Source of the DNA: Cladorrhinum sp. PSN259
Lineage: Eukaryota > Ascomycota > Sordariomycetes > Sordariales > Podosporaceae
Direction of reading: 5' to 3'
DNA length: 64,000 nt
Assembly (NCBI GenBank): GCA_033725935.1
Contig: MU867112.1
Span: 186,001-250,000 of the forward strand
Shown: in pieces, positions 44,724-54,430 of the stretch
Layout of the letters: each line of letters opens with the position of its first letter
Position numbering within the stretch: position 1 is the stretch's first letter
Translations under genes and position numbers: made by a program
The notes under the pieces: model-generated
The model's database searches: none
Told to the model about the DNA's origin: nothing
Seen by the model: the letters and a program-made list of their open reading frames with translations, nothing else

Positions 44724-47700
44724 ATGGATCCCTTGAGTGCGTTGGGAGTAGCAGCCGCGGTTGTTCAATTCACCGATTTTGGCGCTCGACTCGTCGCTGA
44801 CTCAATTGCCGTTTACCGCTCACCCGATGGTCAAATTCCACAACACCTCAAACTCGGCGAAATAAGCCAAGATCTCGCAAAACTCACGAGGAATATCCAC
44901 GACAAGTCCAAGACTCTTGAGCACAGTGAGTCTGGGAGAGTGCTGAGACCGACTGAACAAATACTGTCACGACTCTGTGAAAAATGCCAAGACGTCAACC
45001 ATGAACTCAACAATGTTCTTCGTCATTTGCAAGTCGACAAGAGCTCTACATCGCGCATCGGCTTGATAAGGGGGAGTATCACTACAGCGCTTCGAGCCTC
45101 ACGGTCTAAACCCAAGATTGCTGATATTGAGAGGTCCTTGTCTGAAATCAGGCAGCAGACTATGATGGCCTCTCTGACAGTGCTATGGTAAGTGTAATCC
45201 TTCCAATGTGCTCATCAACTTTAGCCCGGTTTCTGATTCTCTATCCAGGGAAGATTCCATGTCCCAAACAAACGCCATGTCTCAAATAATTGGAATGATC
45301 GAGACCTTGAGACATTTTGATCGAGCTAGTGGTAACTTCGATCCCGCCATGTCCAGTCTTCCGCAGACAGGAGTGACGGCTGAGGAGAGGACCACCGCCG
45401 ATCTAACCCTTGCGAACATGATATGGAGCTCTGCCTGGAGTCCGACGGTGCCAATTGCTAACCTGACCGATGCATCTGGACAGCATACCAGCTCCATCGA
45501 GAAGGAGCTCGAACATGACAAGACTTCCACGCTCTTCATCATCAACAGTCTCCAATTTGACAAATTTAGCTTGCGGGAGTCCGCAGTTCTCAAAGCATAT
45601 CATGCGACCTGCCAATGGATCTTTAAGGAGCCAGAAAGAGACACGGATTGGACTGATTTTCGGCAATGGCTGCTAAGCCCTGAGTCCCAGATATACTGGA
45701 TTACTGGAAAACCTGCAGCCGGAAAGTCGACACTTATGAAATACGTCATTCACCAGAAGACCACTACGAACATCCTCACAGAATGGAGCAACCCCCTTCC
45801 AGTCGTTGTCGCGAGCTACTACTTCTGGAACGCGGGCAGCATCTTGCAGAAATCTCAAGAAGGCCTCCTTCGAACGCTTCTCTTCCAGATCCTCTCCCAG
45901 ATGCCACATATTACCTCGAAAGTATGCCCTAGGCGATGGACTCTATTTAAGCTTTTCGGGGAAAAGGCTGCTCAGGTCGCGCCACAGTGGGAAATGGACG
46001 AACTTGTCGAGAGCATCTCGAATTTTAATAAGATATATGTTGGTCAGGAGTGTAAGCTCGCCCTCTTTATTGACGGACTGGATGAGTTCGATGGCGAGTA
46101 TCACAATCTCATAAGCCTGGTCACCTCGTTCAATTCTCTTCCAGGGATCAAAGTATGTGTCAGCAGCCGGCCGGAGAATGCTTTCGCAGACGCATTTCGC
46201 AAGAATCCAGGTCTTAGAGTGCAAGACCTAACTCGCCGCGATATGGAAACCTATGTCAGGGGTCATTTCAAACCAAGCGTGGCATTTCGTGAACTGCAAA
46301 GCGCATTTCTAAATGAGACGGAAGAATTGATAAGTCAGATTGTGCTAAAGTCAGAAGGGATATTCCTGTGGGTGTCGCTGGTAGTTCGCACATTGGTAGA
46401 GTCACTCGTCGAAGGCGACATACTGGCCATTCATGACTTGCAGGAAGCCCTGGAAAAACTCCCCCAAGATCTTTCCGACCTCTATCGCCAGATCTGGACT
46501 CGGATCAAACCTGAACATGTTAAAGAATCGTCAAAGATATTTCAGATGGTCGAGGCATCTTTAAGCAGTATGGATGCAGTTGGTTTGTGGCTAGCTGAAA
46601 GTCAAGCCCCGTTGGATTTCGACATGACCACAATGACTGAGGATCGCAGAATTTCCATCACCCAGCTTACGAAACGACGATTGAGCAGCCGAACACGAGG
46701 CTTATTGGAGCTGTCTTCAGGAGTAACAATCGATTGTCTTCACCGGACAGCCCGGGACTGGATCAGAGAAAACTGGAACGAGGTTTGCGCAAAGGCTCCG
46801 CCGTATTTTGATCCAAACCTTGTCCTGTTAAAAGTCACCACAATCCGTACCATCTCCGAATTCAAAACTGTTCGAGATGGAGAGAACGTTAAAAAACCTG
46901 GCGCACGGCGGGCTATTCTGGAACAAAGCGAAAGTGCACTAACATACGCCAGTATGGTCAAAGATTGCGAAACCACTGCCTCGTTGCTAATCAAATGCCT
47001 CGACCGGATAAATTGGGAGTTCGATGCCATTGGCAGGAACTCTTTCAACACTATTATGTCAGAACTTATCAAACCGAGGCACCTCATTCTGTACGGCTAC
47101 CACTTTGTTCCTGGCAACCCAAAAGCAATGATCTGTCTCGCGGCCATGTTCGGCATCTCTGCATATGTCCGGGCAAAGGTTCTGTTGAATAAAGATGTCG
47201 TTCGAGAGAAGAATCCAGATACTTTGTCCATATTAGCATGCGCTGTATCTGGAACAGCTGTTGTCAACTGCAACCCCAGTGTTGGACACCCGCTTCGGAC
47301 TCGTGAAGCTCGAGCACAACGTTATGAGTTGGTTCGATTCCTTCTAAGTAATGGGGCAGTCGCTCCACCGAGAGTTTACTTGGGCAAGTCTCGTTTCTTT
47401 CAGAAGAATAATGGACCATACAAGCGAAGTTGGCTAATGCGGAAATCGAGGAACTATGGGTGGGCAATTTACACCAGAATCAAGAGTCGTTCGGCTCGCA
47501 ACTTTAAACCAGAGTCATTCACTCGGCTGGACGGGAAACAATGTGCCGATTACTGGTACGAACTTCAAAAGCTTTTTGAAGACTGTCGCGAAATACGGGA
47601 GTGGAAAGGCCCGGCGGGCATTCTCCCAAGGGCTGTGAATTATGTACTCAAATATGGCCGTTCCTCAAACTTCAGAACGCTCGATGTTAGGACCCATCTG

Positions 47701-47760
47701 TTACTACCTCCGATATTATGGGATGGCAACGCATATAGAAAAAGGGATGAATTCTGTTGA
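44724..47760 (+). CDS. NACHT-domain STAND (NLR-like) protein, 991 aa
   Basis: Exon 1 (44724-45187) and exon 2 (45249-47760), 61-bp intron (GTAAGT...TCCAG), codon TGG split. The N-terminus MDPLSALGVAAAVVQFTDFG and the long helical region to about 280 match the N-terminal domain common on fungal STAND proteins. NACHT follows: Walker A GKPAAGKST near residue 307, Walker B LALFIDGLDEF near 424, sensor VCVSSRPEN, then the helical arm (IFLWVSLVVRTLVE, LPQDLSDLYRQIW). The about 400-residue C-terminus has helical stretches (LTYASMVKDCETTASLLIKC) that could be degenerate ankyrin-like repeats, but no clear array. STAND proteins oligomerise on ligand binding and signal non-self. The last Cys codon and stop come from the inserted LTR. 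Confidence 0.88.
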
Positions 47761-48004
47761 ACGGGAGCACCAAGTTGGTCTGTGCTCCCCGTACCTCCGT
47801 GAACACGCTCTCCGGGAGCATGCTCTACGGAAGCACGCTCATCCGGAGTGCAGAGCCTGCTCTCTGGGAGCAAGCTCCGAAGAGCTTGCTTATATTGGCA
47901 ACTTATTTGTATATAAGGAGGGACGTTTCCACTTTAGCTTTGCAGTAGAAGATAGATAATATACACTCTTTTCTATCCACTCACATGGATACCGAAGTTC
48001 CACA
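47755..48004 (+). mobile_element. solo LTR (250 bp) with 5-bp target duplication
   Basis: Begins TGTTGAAC and ends GTTCCACA, near-perfect terminal inverted repeats (7 of 8) with TG...CA ends. Flanked by AATTC at 47750-47754 and 48005-48009, a 5-bp target-site duplication. Contains TATATAAGG near 47910, a promoter-like box in the plus direction, and GGGAGCA-rich direct repeats in its left half. No internal retroelement coding is present, so it is a solo LTR left by recombination. It sits at the stop codon of the NACHT gene. Confidence 0.85.
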
Positions 48005-48012
48005 AATTCTGA

Positions 48013-48132
48013 TGTTGTGAGAGAGAGAAATCCCACAACGTGCTAACTACCTACAAAAGTGGCTGGCTGCAGCACAGCCGAGGTTGCCCCGGCTGCAGCA
48101 GGGTGGGGCCACTCATGGTGGGCCACACAACA
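48013..48132. repeat. 120-bp element with TGTTGTG/CACAACA ends
   Basis: Perfect 7-bp terminal inverted repeats, TG...CA ends and an internal GGCTGCAGC direct repeat. Possibly another LTR remnant. No clear target duplication. Confidence 0.4.
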
Positions 48133-48791
48133 GATATAGACTACAAGGCAGTACGCTTGGGTAAGATGACAGGGTAATCGAAGGTTATGGGACGCTCTCA
48201 GACGGTATTGATTACAATTTTTAATCCAAAGACTTTTAATATTAGGAAATTATTATTATAATTATTGAATGAGTGAAAATACACACCTACAACCACCCAC
48301 ACACCCACTAAGAAAGAAGCTCACAAAGCCACCTGACCCTTCTGATCAGGTGGGCAAGCACAAAACCAAGTGGAAGAAGAGGGTGTGGAAAGAAGTGGTG
48401 GTGAATTCGCTCTTGATTTACTTCCTGGGAGCAAGCCTCCCAGGAAGGAAGCCTCCTACTTTCTTGCTTGCTGGGTTGCTTGCTTGCCAGAGTGCTTGCC
48501 TTCCTTCCCCGAGTGGAAGGAAGGGTATACGGCTATATATACGTAAAAAGAAAGACTGATTAAACTTGATGAGTAAATGGTCACTTTAATTAGGCCCTTT
48601 CTTCCTGACACGTCTTGTATGATCAATTCCAAACAACTCAATTAATTCGTAATTGTGTTCATGTCTTTTTTTTTTTTTTTTTTTTTTTACAAAAAAAAAT
48701 AAAAAATTATCTCCCCCCGTCCCGCCGCGAAGGAGGCTGTCACGCGATGCAAGCCCTTGGTCCATCAGATCACACTAATTATCTCCCATAA
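48133..48791. other. repeat-derived intergenic DNA
   Basis: GCTTGC/GGAAGG-rich hairpin-prone tract at about 48420-48530, followed by a TATATATA box, resembles LTR promoter DNA. A 96-codon plus frame (48269-48559) runs through it and is not called. A poly-T run of about 24 lies at 48666-48689. Confidence 0.4.
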
Positions 48792-49541
48792 CTAACCCCG
48801 ACCGTGACCCCGATAAGAGCCTCCTCCTCCTCCTCCTCCTTCTCCTCCTCCTCGTTGGTAAGAAGATCTGTACAACACCCCATCACCCCGAGTGATTGTA
48901 TCTACGCGGCCCGAGATATCGAGGTAGTACGCTTGGTCGTTATTACCATAGCAGTAGCCGCTTGTCCCTGTAGTGTCATACCACGCCTGAAGCCCGTCGG
49001 TGCCGCGGTGGGGGGCAGAGGAGGAGCGCCCACGAGCAGGAGGAGGTTGGTTAGAGCGGGAAGAAGGTGTTACGGGATCACGGTGGTAGTCACGGCTACG
49101 ATATACAGGATTCTGTTCAAAGTACAGCGCGTTGCGTTCGGATGGTGAATAAGTAGTAGTAATAATACGAGAGAAAGGCCGGGTACTAGTTTGAGGAGCG
49201 TATGATGATTGCCTAGTACTGGCGGCTTGGGAGTCTTGGATTCGTGCAGATCTATCACCCCTGCCGCCCTGAGCGGCGGGATATGCACTGGCAGTTCCGC
49301 GACTTGGAGCGGGGTGGTAAGAAGAAGACCGGTCCTGCCGCCTTCCGGTGGTATTGGAACATGTACCTGAACGGTCGCGAGTATAGGAGGTAGTAGTGGT
49401 GCTAGGACGACCCAACTCGGGCTCGTTAAAGTCCGGGGACCAGTATACGTTGTTGTCGCGGTAAGTTGCGTATCGCACGGAAGCGGAGTCGTTGGGGTCC
49501 AGGCTGGAAATTGCTGAAGGAGCGTAGCGGTTCGCTGACAT
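48792..49541 (-). CDS. low-complexity Ser/Tyr/Gly-rich protein, 249 aa
   Basis: Single exon starting MSANRYAPSAISSLDPND. Rich in Ser, Thr, Arg and Tyr, with YRDNNVYWSPDFNEPELG near the start and DTTGTSGYCYGNNDQAYYLD near the end, and a glycine run with a terminal RGHGRG. No signal peptide, membrane span or named domain. The recurring Tyr/Ser motifs suggest a disordered protein. The AYYLD patch resembles the extension after the TAG of the 41164 gene. Confidence 0.55.
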   Translation of the reverse strand: MSANRYAPSAISSLDPNDSASVRYATYRDNNVYWSPDFNEPELGRPSTTTTSYTRDRSGTCSNTTGRRQDRSSSYHPAPSRGTASAYPAAQGGRGDRSARIQDSQAASTRQSSYAPQTSTRPFSRIITTTYSPSERNALYFEQNPVYRSRDYHRDPVTPSSRSNQPPPARGRSSSAPHRGTDGLQAWYDTTGTSGYCYGNNDQAYYLDISGRVDTITRGDGVLYRSSYQRGGGEGGGGGGGSYRGHGRG

Positions 49542-50130
49542 TTTTGGGGGGTTTGGAATTTGGTTTCAAATTTGCGGTTACTGTCTTCCGGGGAGGAAGT
49601 TTTGAAAGAGTGGCAATTGAAGGCTGCAGGCTACTACTTTGAGTTTTGAGGCTTCCACTAATTAGGTATCTAGAATTTGATGATGCTCGAGGGGAATTCG
49701 TTGTAGTGAATTGGAATTAATTAGAAGAGAGAGATGTGTAATGAGCGGCAAGAGGAATATTTATATGCGGAAGAATTGTCGTTCAAAGGACTGACAAAGC
49801 CTTAGTGACACCTCGTCTTATCAAGGACTGGGAGTCATGTCTATTACCTTTATGATTAGGGGGGGACAGAGAAAGTTCGAAACGCCAAAAAAAAATATTC
49901 GAGGTTGGCATTCTTGTGAAAGAATGGACGCAAAGTTTATTTTTCAACGATATCGGAAATTTATTAAAGTAGAATTAACAAGAAATAGAACTCTCTTATA
50001 ATCGATAATCATGCAGTCAATTTCAAACATTCAAATTGAATTGTGTAGTGACTGACTACCTGAAAATACCATCGTTCTCGGAACCTCCATGCACTTCGAC
50101 GATGACGGAAGACAAAGATCATGCCTCCCA
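49542..50130. other. intergenic region
   Basis: Promoter of the 49541 gene, then AT-rich 3' flank of the DUF8021 gene. Nothing else was seen. Confidence 0.5.
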
Positions 50131-51054
50131 CTACAGTCTTCTCCGCCGCTTCTGAGGAGGAATCATCGTCCCATTCATGCCGCACCCCGCATTCTCGCAA
50201 GTAGACACGGTGTGAATGTACCGAATCTGCCCTCCCTCGACCCTGAAGAAGTGGCTATCCGGCATCGGCTTGTTGCCTACGCTCCTATCTAGACCAGGAA
50301 AGCCGAGGTAAATCGCTACGGCACCGAACTCTTCGTCTACTACGTAGCGGCGGTTCGTCACTACCAGCGTCGAGGGTAGACCTAGACCACAAGTGTTCCC
50401 GCCCTCCCCTCTGGGATCCGTGTACGCGCCGCCTTCCAGTCGTGCACACGGTGTTCCAAACGGCACGACGTAACTGGCGTTCTTGAACCGATCAAAGTAC
50501 GCGTCACCGGCCGCTTGGATGACTTGGCGCGTGTCTCGCTTTTCGACTGGGATGGAGTCCCATTTCTCGAGGGAGTTCCTGCGTTCAAGAGATTAGAGAA
50601 CCATACAACTTCAGGATCCCAGAAAAAATCAGGAGACATGCCAGTGCAAATATCCAGTAGCGTTAAAGGCCCAGTCACCGGGTTTAGTGGCAATCGTCTC
50701 GATCAAGGTGGCTTTGTGATCGCTGTAGAGAATGCGAGTACCGATCACGTAGGGGTAGGCGGGATCCGCAGCAATAATCTCGGTGAACGTAGCGCAAAGC
50801 GTCGTGTCGTAGATGCTTCGATTGTGGTCAATTTTCAGAGGTTTGGAGAGAATGCCCAAGTTGATGTCCATCGTCTTGTCGCTCTCGGTGTAATTGAGAC
50901 TCGGTGAGGTGATGGCCGTCAGAGTGGCGGGTTTGCCCTCCGTTTGAGCCGAGATGTACTTTTTGGCGGCATCGACCAGGAAGGAACGAGGACAGTGGGC
51001 GGTGGCTTCACCAGCCAAAAGGCCGGCGGCGAGGAGACAAGAGTGAAGCTTCAT
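50131..51054 (-). CDS. secreted DUF8021-type protein, 286 aa, with a GC-AG intron
   Basis: Start at MKLHSCLLAAGLLAGEATA, a signal peptide; the frame is open further upstream, but that part is not signal-like. Exon 1 is 50642-51054 and exon 2 is 50131-50578. The only junction that keeps the family reading frame (FNATGYLHW, then NSLEKWDSIPVEKRDTR) uses a GC donor (TG|GCATGT) and ACGCAG acceptor, a 63-bp GC-AG intron. Family-like signatures are YISAQTEGKPATL, LSKPLKIDHNRSIYDTTLCA, VIQAAGDAYFDRF, FGTPCARLEGGAYTD, HFFRVEGGQIRYIHTV. Four or more Cys probably form disulfides. The function of the family is not known to me. The tail ends KRRRRL. Confidence 0.75.
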
Positions 51055-51720
51055 TTTTGAGAGTTTGTCGTAGGTTATCCGAACCCAAACGAGCGAATTG
51101 GTTTTCCCTCGATGCGGGAAGTGTTTGCTGGAACCCATGGGCTCTAAATATCAATCTCGATGAACAGGGGGCTTGAGGCGAAAAACGAATTGCCGTGATT
51201 GAACATGGCGCGTCAGTTAGTATAGGCGAGAATGGCAAGAGGAATTGTCCAATGAGAATGGACTGTAAATCACTCCCGCACCTTCCTGCTCCAACCAGAC
51301 ACCAGCCAGACCAGGGCTTTATATTTGGGTCCGACGGGCACCTCACGGAGCACTAAGGAGTAACCTGGAACTAAGTGTTCTGGCTGTGTTTAACACCCAC
51401 CCCCTCCTCCCTTTGAGTAAAAGGAAGATACAGTAGGCCGACCCACCGAGTAAACCCACCGAATGCGTGGCGTACCCGGGCATCTCCCCCGAATCTTGGG
51501 AGGCTGCCCGGCTAGCTTTCTCCAGGTTGCAAATCATTTTCAGTCTTGAGTTCTTATTTTTATTGTATATTCTCTGACTCTACCAAAGACAGGAAACAAC
51601 GTCATTGTTTTAGCTCACGCGTCTCAATTCAATGGCTCTAGCCGTGGTTAAAGAGCACCTTCTCCTCATCCCAATTTACAAACTCTGATATAGCCGGTGG
51701 CTCCCGAGAGGTCTGTCTGT
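51055..51720. other. intergenic region
   Basis: Promoter of the DUF8021 gene and 3' flank of the second cytochrome gene. No supported gene. Confidence 0.5.
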
Positions 51721-52804
51721 CTACTCTTTCGGCTCAGCAGCCAATCTATCCCGTCGTCCCCATCCCTTTCCCTTACCCTTACCCCACGGAGGACCGCCCC
51801 AACCACCACCACCACCACCTGCCCAGGGAGGGCCACCCTGAGTTTGTGTCGGTGTGGCCGTTACCGTAACCGTCACAATACGTTGTGTTGATGTCGTTTT
51901 CGACGGAACCGCAGTAGGCAGAGGACTAGTCACTGTGATGACGATCACCGGTCGGCTTGTTGACGATGAGGGCTTGGGCGGCAGCTGCGTTACTCGAGTT
52001 GTGACATAGACAAATGACGTGGAGGTGGTGGGCAACGCCGTTAGCCGGGTTGGGATGGTGCTCGAAGATGTCCGGGGAAGAGTCACTGGTACGGAACTGC
52101 TGGCGGGAGTGTTGTTCTCAAGGTCGTAGGCGACCGCATCGAAAACCCCCTTGGGGATCTTTGCAACGCTCAGATCGTGGGAGACGACACCTCTGCCGTC
52201 GTGGATCTGGAAGGAGCTGGTGTTGCTGCTGGCCGTGCCCACGGCTGCTGAGCTCTTGGCCCATGCGAAACTGTTGACGCCGTTGGGGTTGAGGGACCCT
52301 CCTGACCACTGGCTGCAGCCACGACAGAGCACGTCGAGTTGCCAGTGGGTTGCATTCGTGGTCGATGTCGGGAGAACTGCGTATGTTGCCCCTGTATAGA
52401 CGCTGGGAAGCGTACGGGAACTTGACGTTGTGAGCCCTTGACTGGACTTTGAGTCGTAGATGAGGGCTTTTAACTTACTTGGCAAACCGAGAAGACACAA
52501 CTGCCGATTTTCCATTTGGCCAAGCAACTGTCAGCGGATTGTTCGTCATCTTTCCTCCCCAGGCTAAGGCAGCCCAGCCGGTAGATATGGGTGCGACAAT
52601 CTGCAAGAGTACATCGAAGGGGGCGGCCGAGACTTCAGGGATGGCGATGCGGTATGTGATGTCGTATGTCGGGACCTTGAACTCGCTGAAGCATATCGCG
52701 GTGTTTCCAGGGCAGTATTTGGTTTGGGTCTGCCTCTTCACCTCGTCGGAGGCCCAGACTTGGGTGCCACTCAAGGCCAGGAGTGCAATATGCTTGAGAC
52801 CCAT
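51721..52804 (-). CDS. secreted CDH-type cytochrome domain protein with Ser/Thr linker and Gly-rich basic tail, 335 aa
   Basis: Exon 1 (52479-52804) and exon 2 (51721-52402), 76-bp intron (GTAAGT...CCCAG). The signal peptide is MGLKHIALLALSGTQVWA. The cytochrome domain shows ITYRIAIPE, TGWAALAWGGKMTNNPLTVAW with heme-ligand Met86 in the classic GGxMTNN context, the CRGC pair (135/138), and FQIHDGRG with candidate His176. Then comes a Ser/Thr/Pro-rich, probably O-glycosylated linker, and a Gly/Trp/Lys-rich end (GGGGGGWGGPPWGKGKGKG). No dehydrogenase or CBM1 domain. It shares the architecture and intron region of the 33008-33711 protein, so they are paralogs. A redox role outside the cell is inferred. 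Confidence 0.82.
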
Positions 52805-53665
52805 GTTTTCAACAGGACATGGATGAGCCAGATTACCTATGAAAAGGGGCTGATTTTTTTCAGCTGTTGAACTGGCGTACAGTCAAGCTTTTATACAATA
52901 TCTTGGTATTGCAATCATCCTCCGTAGCCATAATCTGATCGACGGATTCCCGGCACGGCAAGCACCCAAGAAATCCAATACCCAGCACACCGGGAATTTA
53001 TAAATTAATGACGCGAGATTTAATAAAGACATTTCCAGAGAGTGCCTACAGACATGGAGTTAATGCCAAAAATAAACGTAAAGTCATTACTGGGGAAGTC
53101 CGGGAACACCAGGAACGAGAAGAAGATTGCTGACAATACAATATGAAGCTGGAGGTGACAGCCGGCTACGCAATCTGGATAAAGGCGGCTCGGGGAATAA
53201 TGGACGGCTGGGGTTTAAGCCTATAGATATTAGTCGAGCGCTTACACCGAAATCCGATACTTGCATATCAAGGATTCTGAAGGAACGGATTAGTGAAAGG
53301 GCCTGTGGTTCTGAATGCTAACCGATATTAACATGTCGAGAGCGAGTGTCAACTGAGGCGAGTGTTGTTTTGATCAACAAGTTATTACTCATTGGCCCGT
53401 TAATCCAAGTAATTAAGTAAGATAGGCCGTACGTTCATTGTCATGAGGAACGGGTGCCTGCTAAGATGCGGTGCATGTGGATGAGCACCGACCAATCCTC
53501 GATAGCAGTCACAAATAACAGTGCCACTCCAGGTCCGAGACAAAGAAGACAAAAGAGCAAAAGTTGGTAACAACGAAATAAAACTGAATAGCGTGGGTGA
53601 ATTTATTCATCGATCCTGTTCTGCCCTGTTTCATCCCGGGCCACCAAACAACAAACTTTGTAACA
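52805..53665. other. intergenic region
   Basis: Promoter of the cytochrome gene and unassigned AT-rich DNA; the small frame at 53127-53321 is unsupported. Confidence 0.5.
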
Positions 53666-54148
53666 ATGACTGCCACATCTGTGCCCTCAAACCACTTGGA
53701 TGCCGAGGAAGAACTTGAACTTGAAGACGACGACCGTGACAGCAACAAGGAGGATGACAGCAACAGTACCACTGCTGGCCCTCTCCTGGGAATATTCTCA
53801 GGATTATGGCAAGATTCAAAACTCATGACGAGAAAACACAAAGAACAACGGTATGCATCATTACTCCGCAGCCCTCAAGCTGGAGAGCAGCAGTCCGGGC
53901 CAAGGAAGCAACCTCGTAAATACTACAGCTCAGGCGCCGTGACGCAGCCATTTCTTTCCACCTCCAATGTACCACCAAAAGAAACATCATTCGATGCATT
54001 CCGAATTTCTTCCCCTCACAGCCAGAGCCGTGAAGCGCGATTAGACAGCCACAAGGAACTAGACGTCAGGAAAACAACAGCCTCCCTGTTTCAGACCGAG
54101 CACGGGGCTGTTATGCAGCAATTCGGAGCTGCCTGGACCTGTCAATGA
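53666..54148 (+). CDS. hypothetical acidic protein, 160 aa, possibly truncated
   Basis: ATG at 53666 (frame open from 53597) gives MTATSVPSNHLDAEEELELE, an acidic run, TAGPLLGIFSGLWQDSKLMT, a basic Gln/Pro-rich middle and a Ser-rich end. Past the stop, other frames stay protein-like with interrupting stops, so this may be the intact head of a decayed or spliced gene. No family recognised. Confidence 0.35.
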   Translation: MTATSVPSNHLDAEEELELEDDDRDSNKEDDSNSTTAGPLLGIFSGLWQDSKLMTRKHKEQRYASLLRSPQAGEQQSGPRKQPRKYYSSGAVTQPFLSTSNVPPKETSFDAFRISSPHSQSREARLDSHKELDVRKTTASLFQTEHGAVMQQFGAAWTCQ

Positions 54149-54162
54149 ATTCTCAAGCATAG

Positions 54163-54430
54163 AGCCAGGAAAAGAAACTGACACGGGAAAATGAGGACCT
54201 GACCTGAGACTCGGATGTCGGTGGAACTCCCCTGCACATACATGATGTATCAACAACTTGCAAAAATTCTGACAAATATGATCTGTTGGTTCCAATTGAA
54301 TCTCTCCTAGAGGAAATCGGAGATACGACATTCTTTGCAGCGTCATTCCCGTCTTGTTCCCCAGCTAGTTTGTTTCTTTTCTTTTCTTTTTTTTCTTTTT
54401 TTTCGTTTCTTCTTTCGGACCAGATCTAAC
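54163..54430 (+). pseudogene. decayed coding patch
   Basis: After TAG at 54160 a frame reads SQEKKLTRENEDLT, then TGA at 54205, then DSDVGGTPLHIHDVSTTC and KYDLLVPIESLLEEIGDTTF before running into T-rich DNA. The two stops share one frame and could be CAG or CGA codons after C-to-T change. Introns could also explain them. Confidence 0.3.

Noticed and set aside
48269..48559. 96-codon plus-strand frame after the LTR
   Set aside because: Lies in repeat-derived hairpin-rich DNA; no retroelement protein motif seen.
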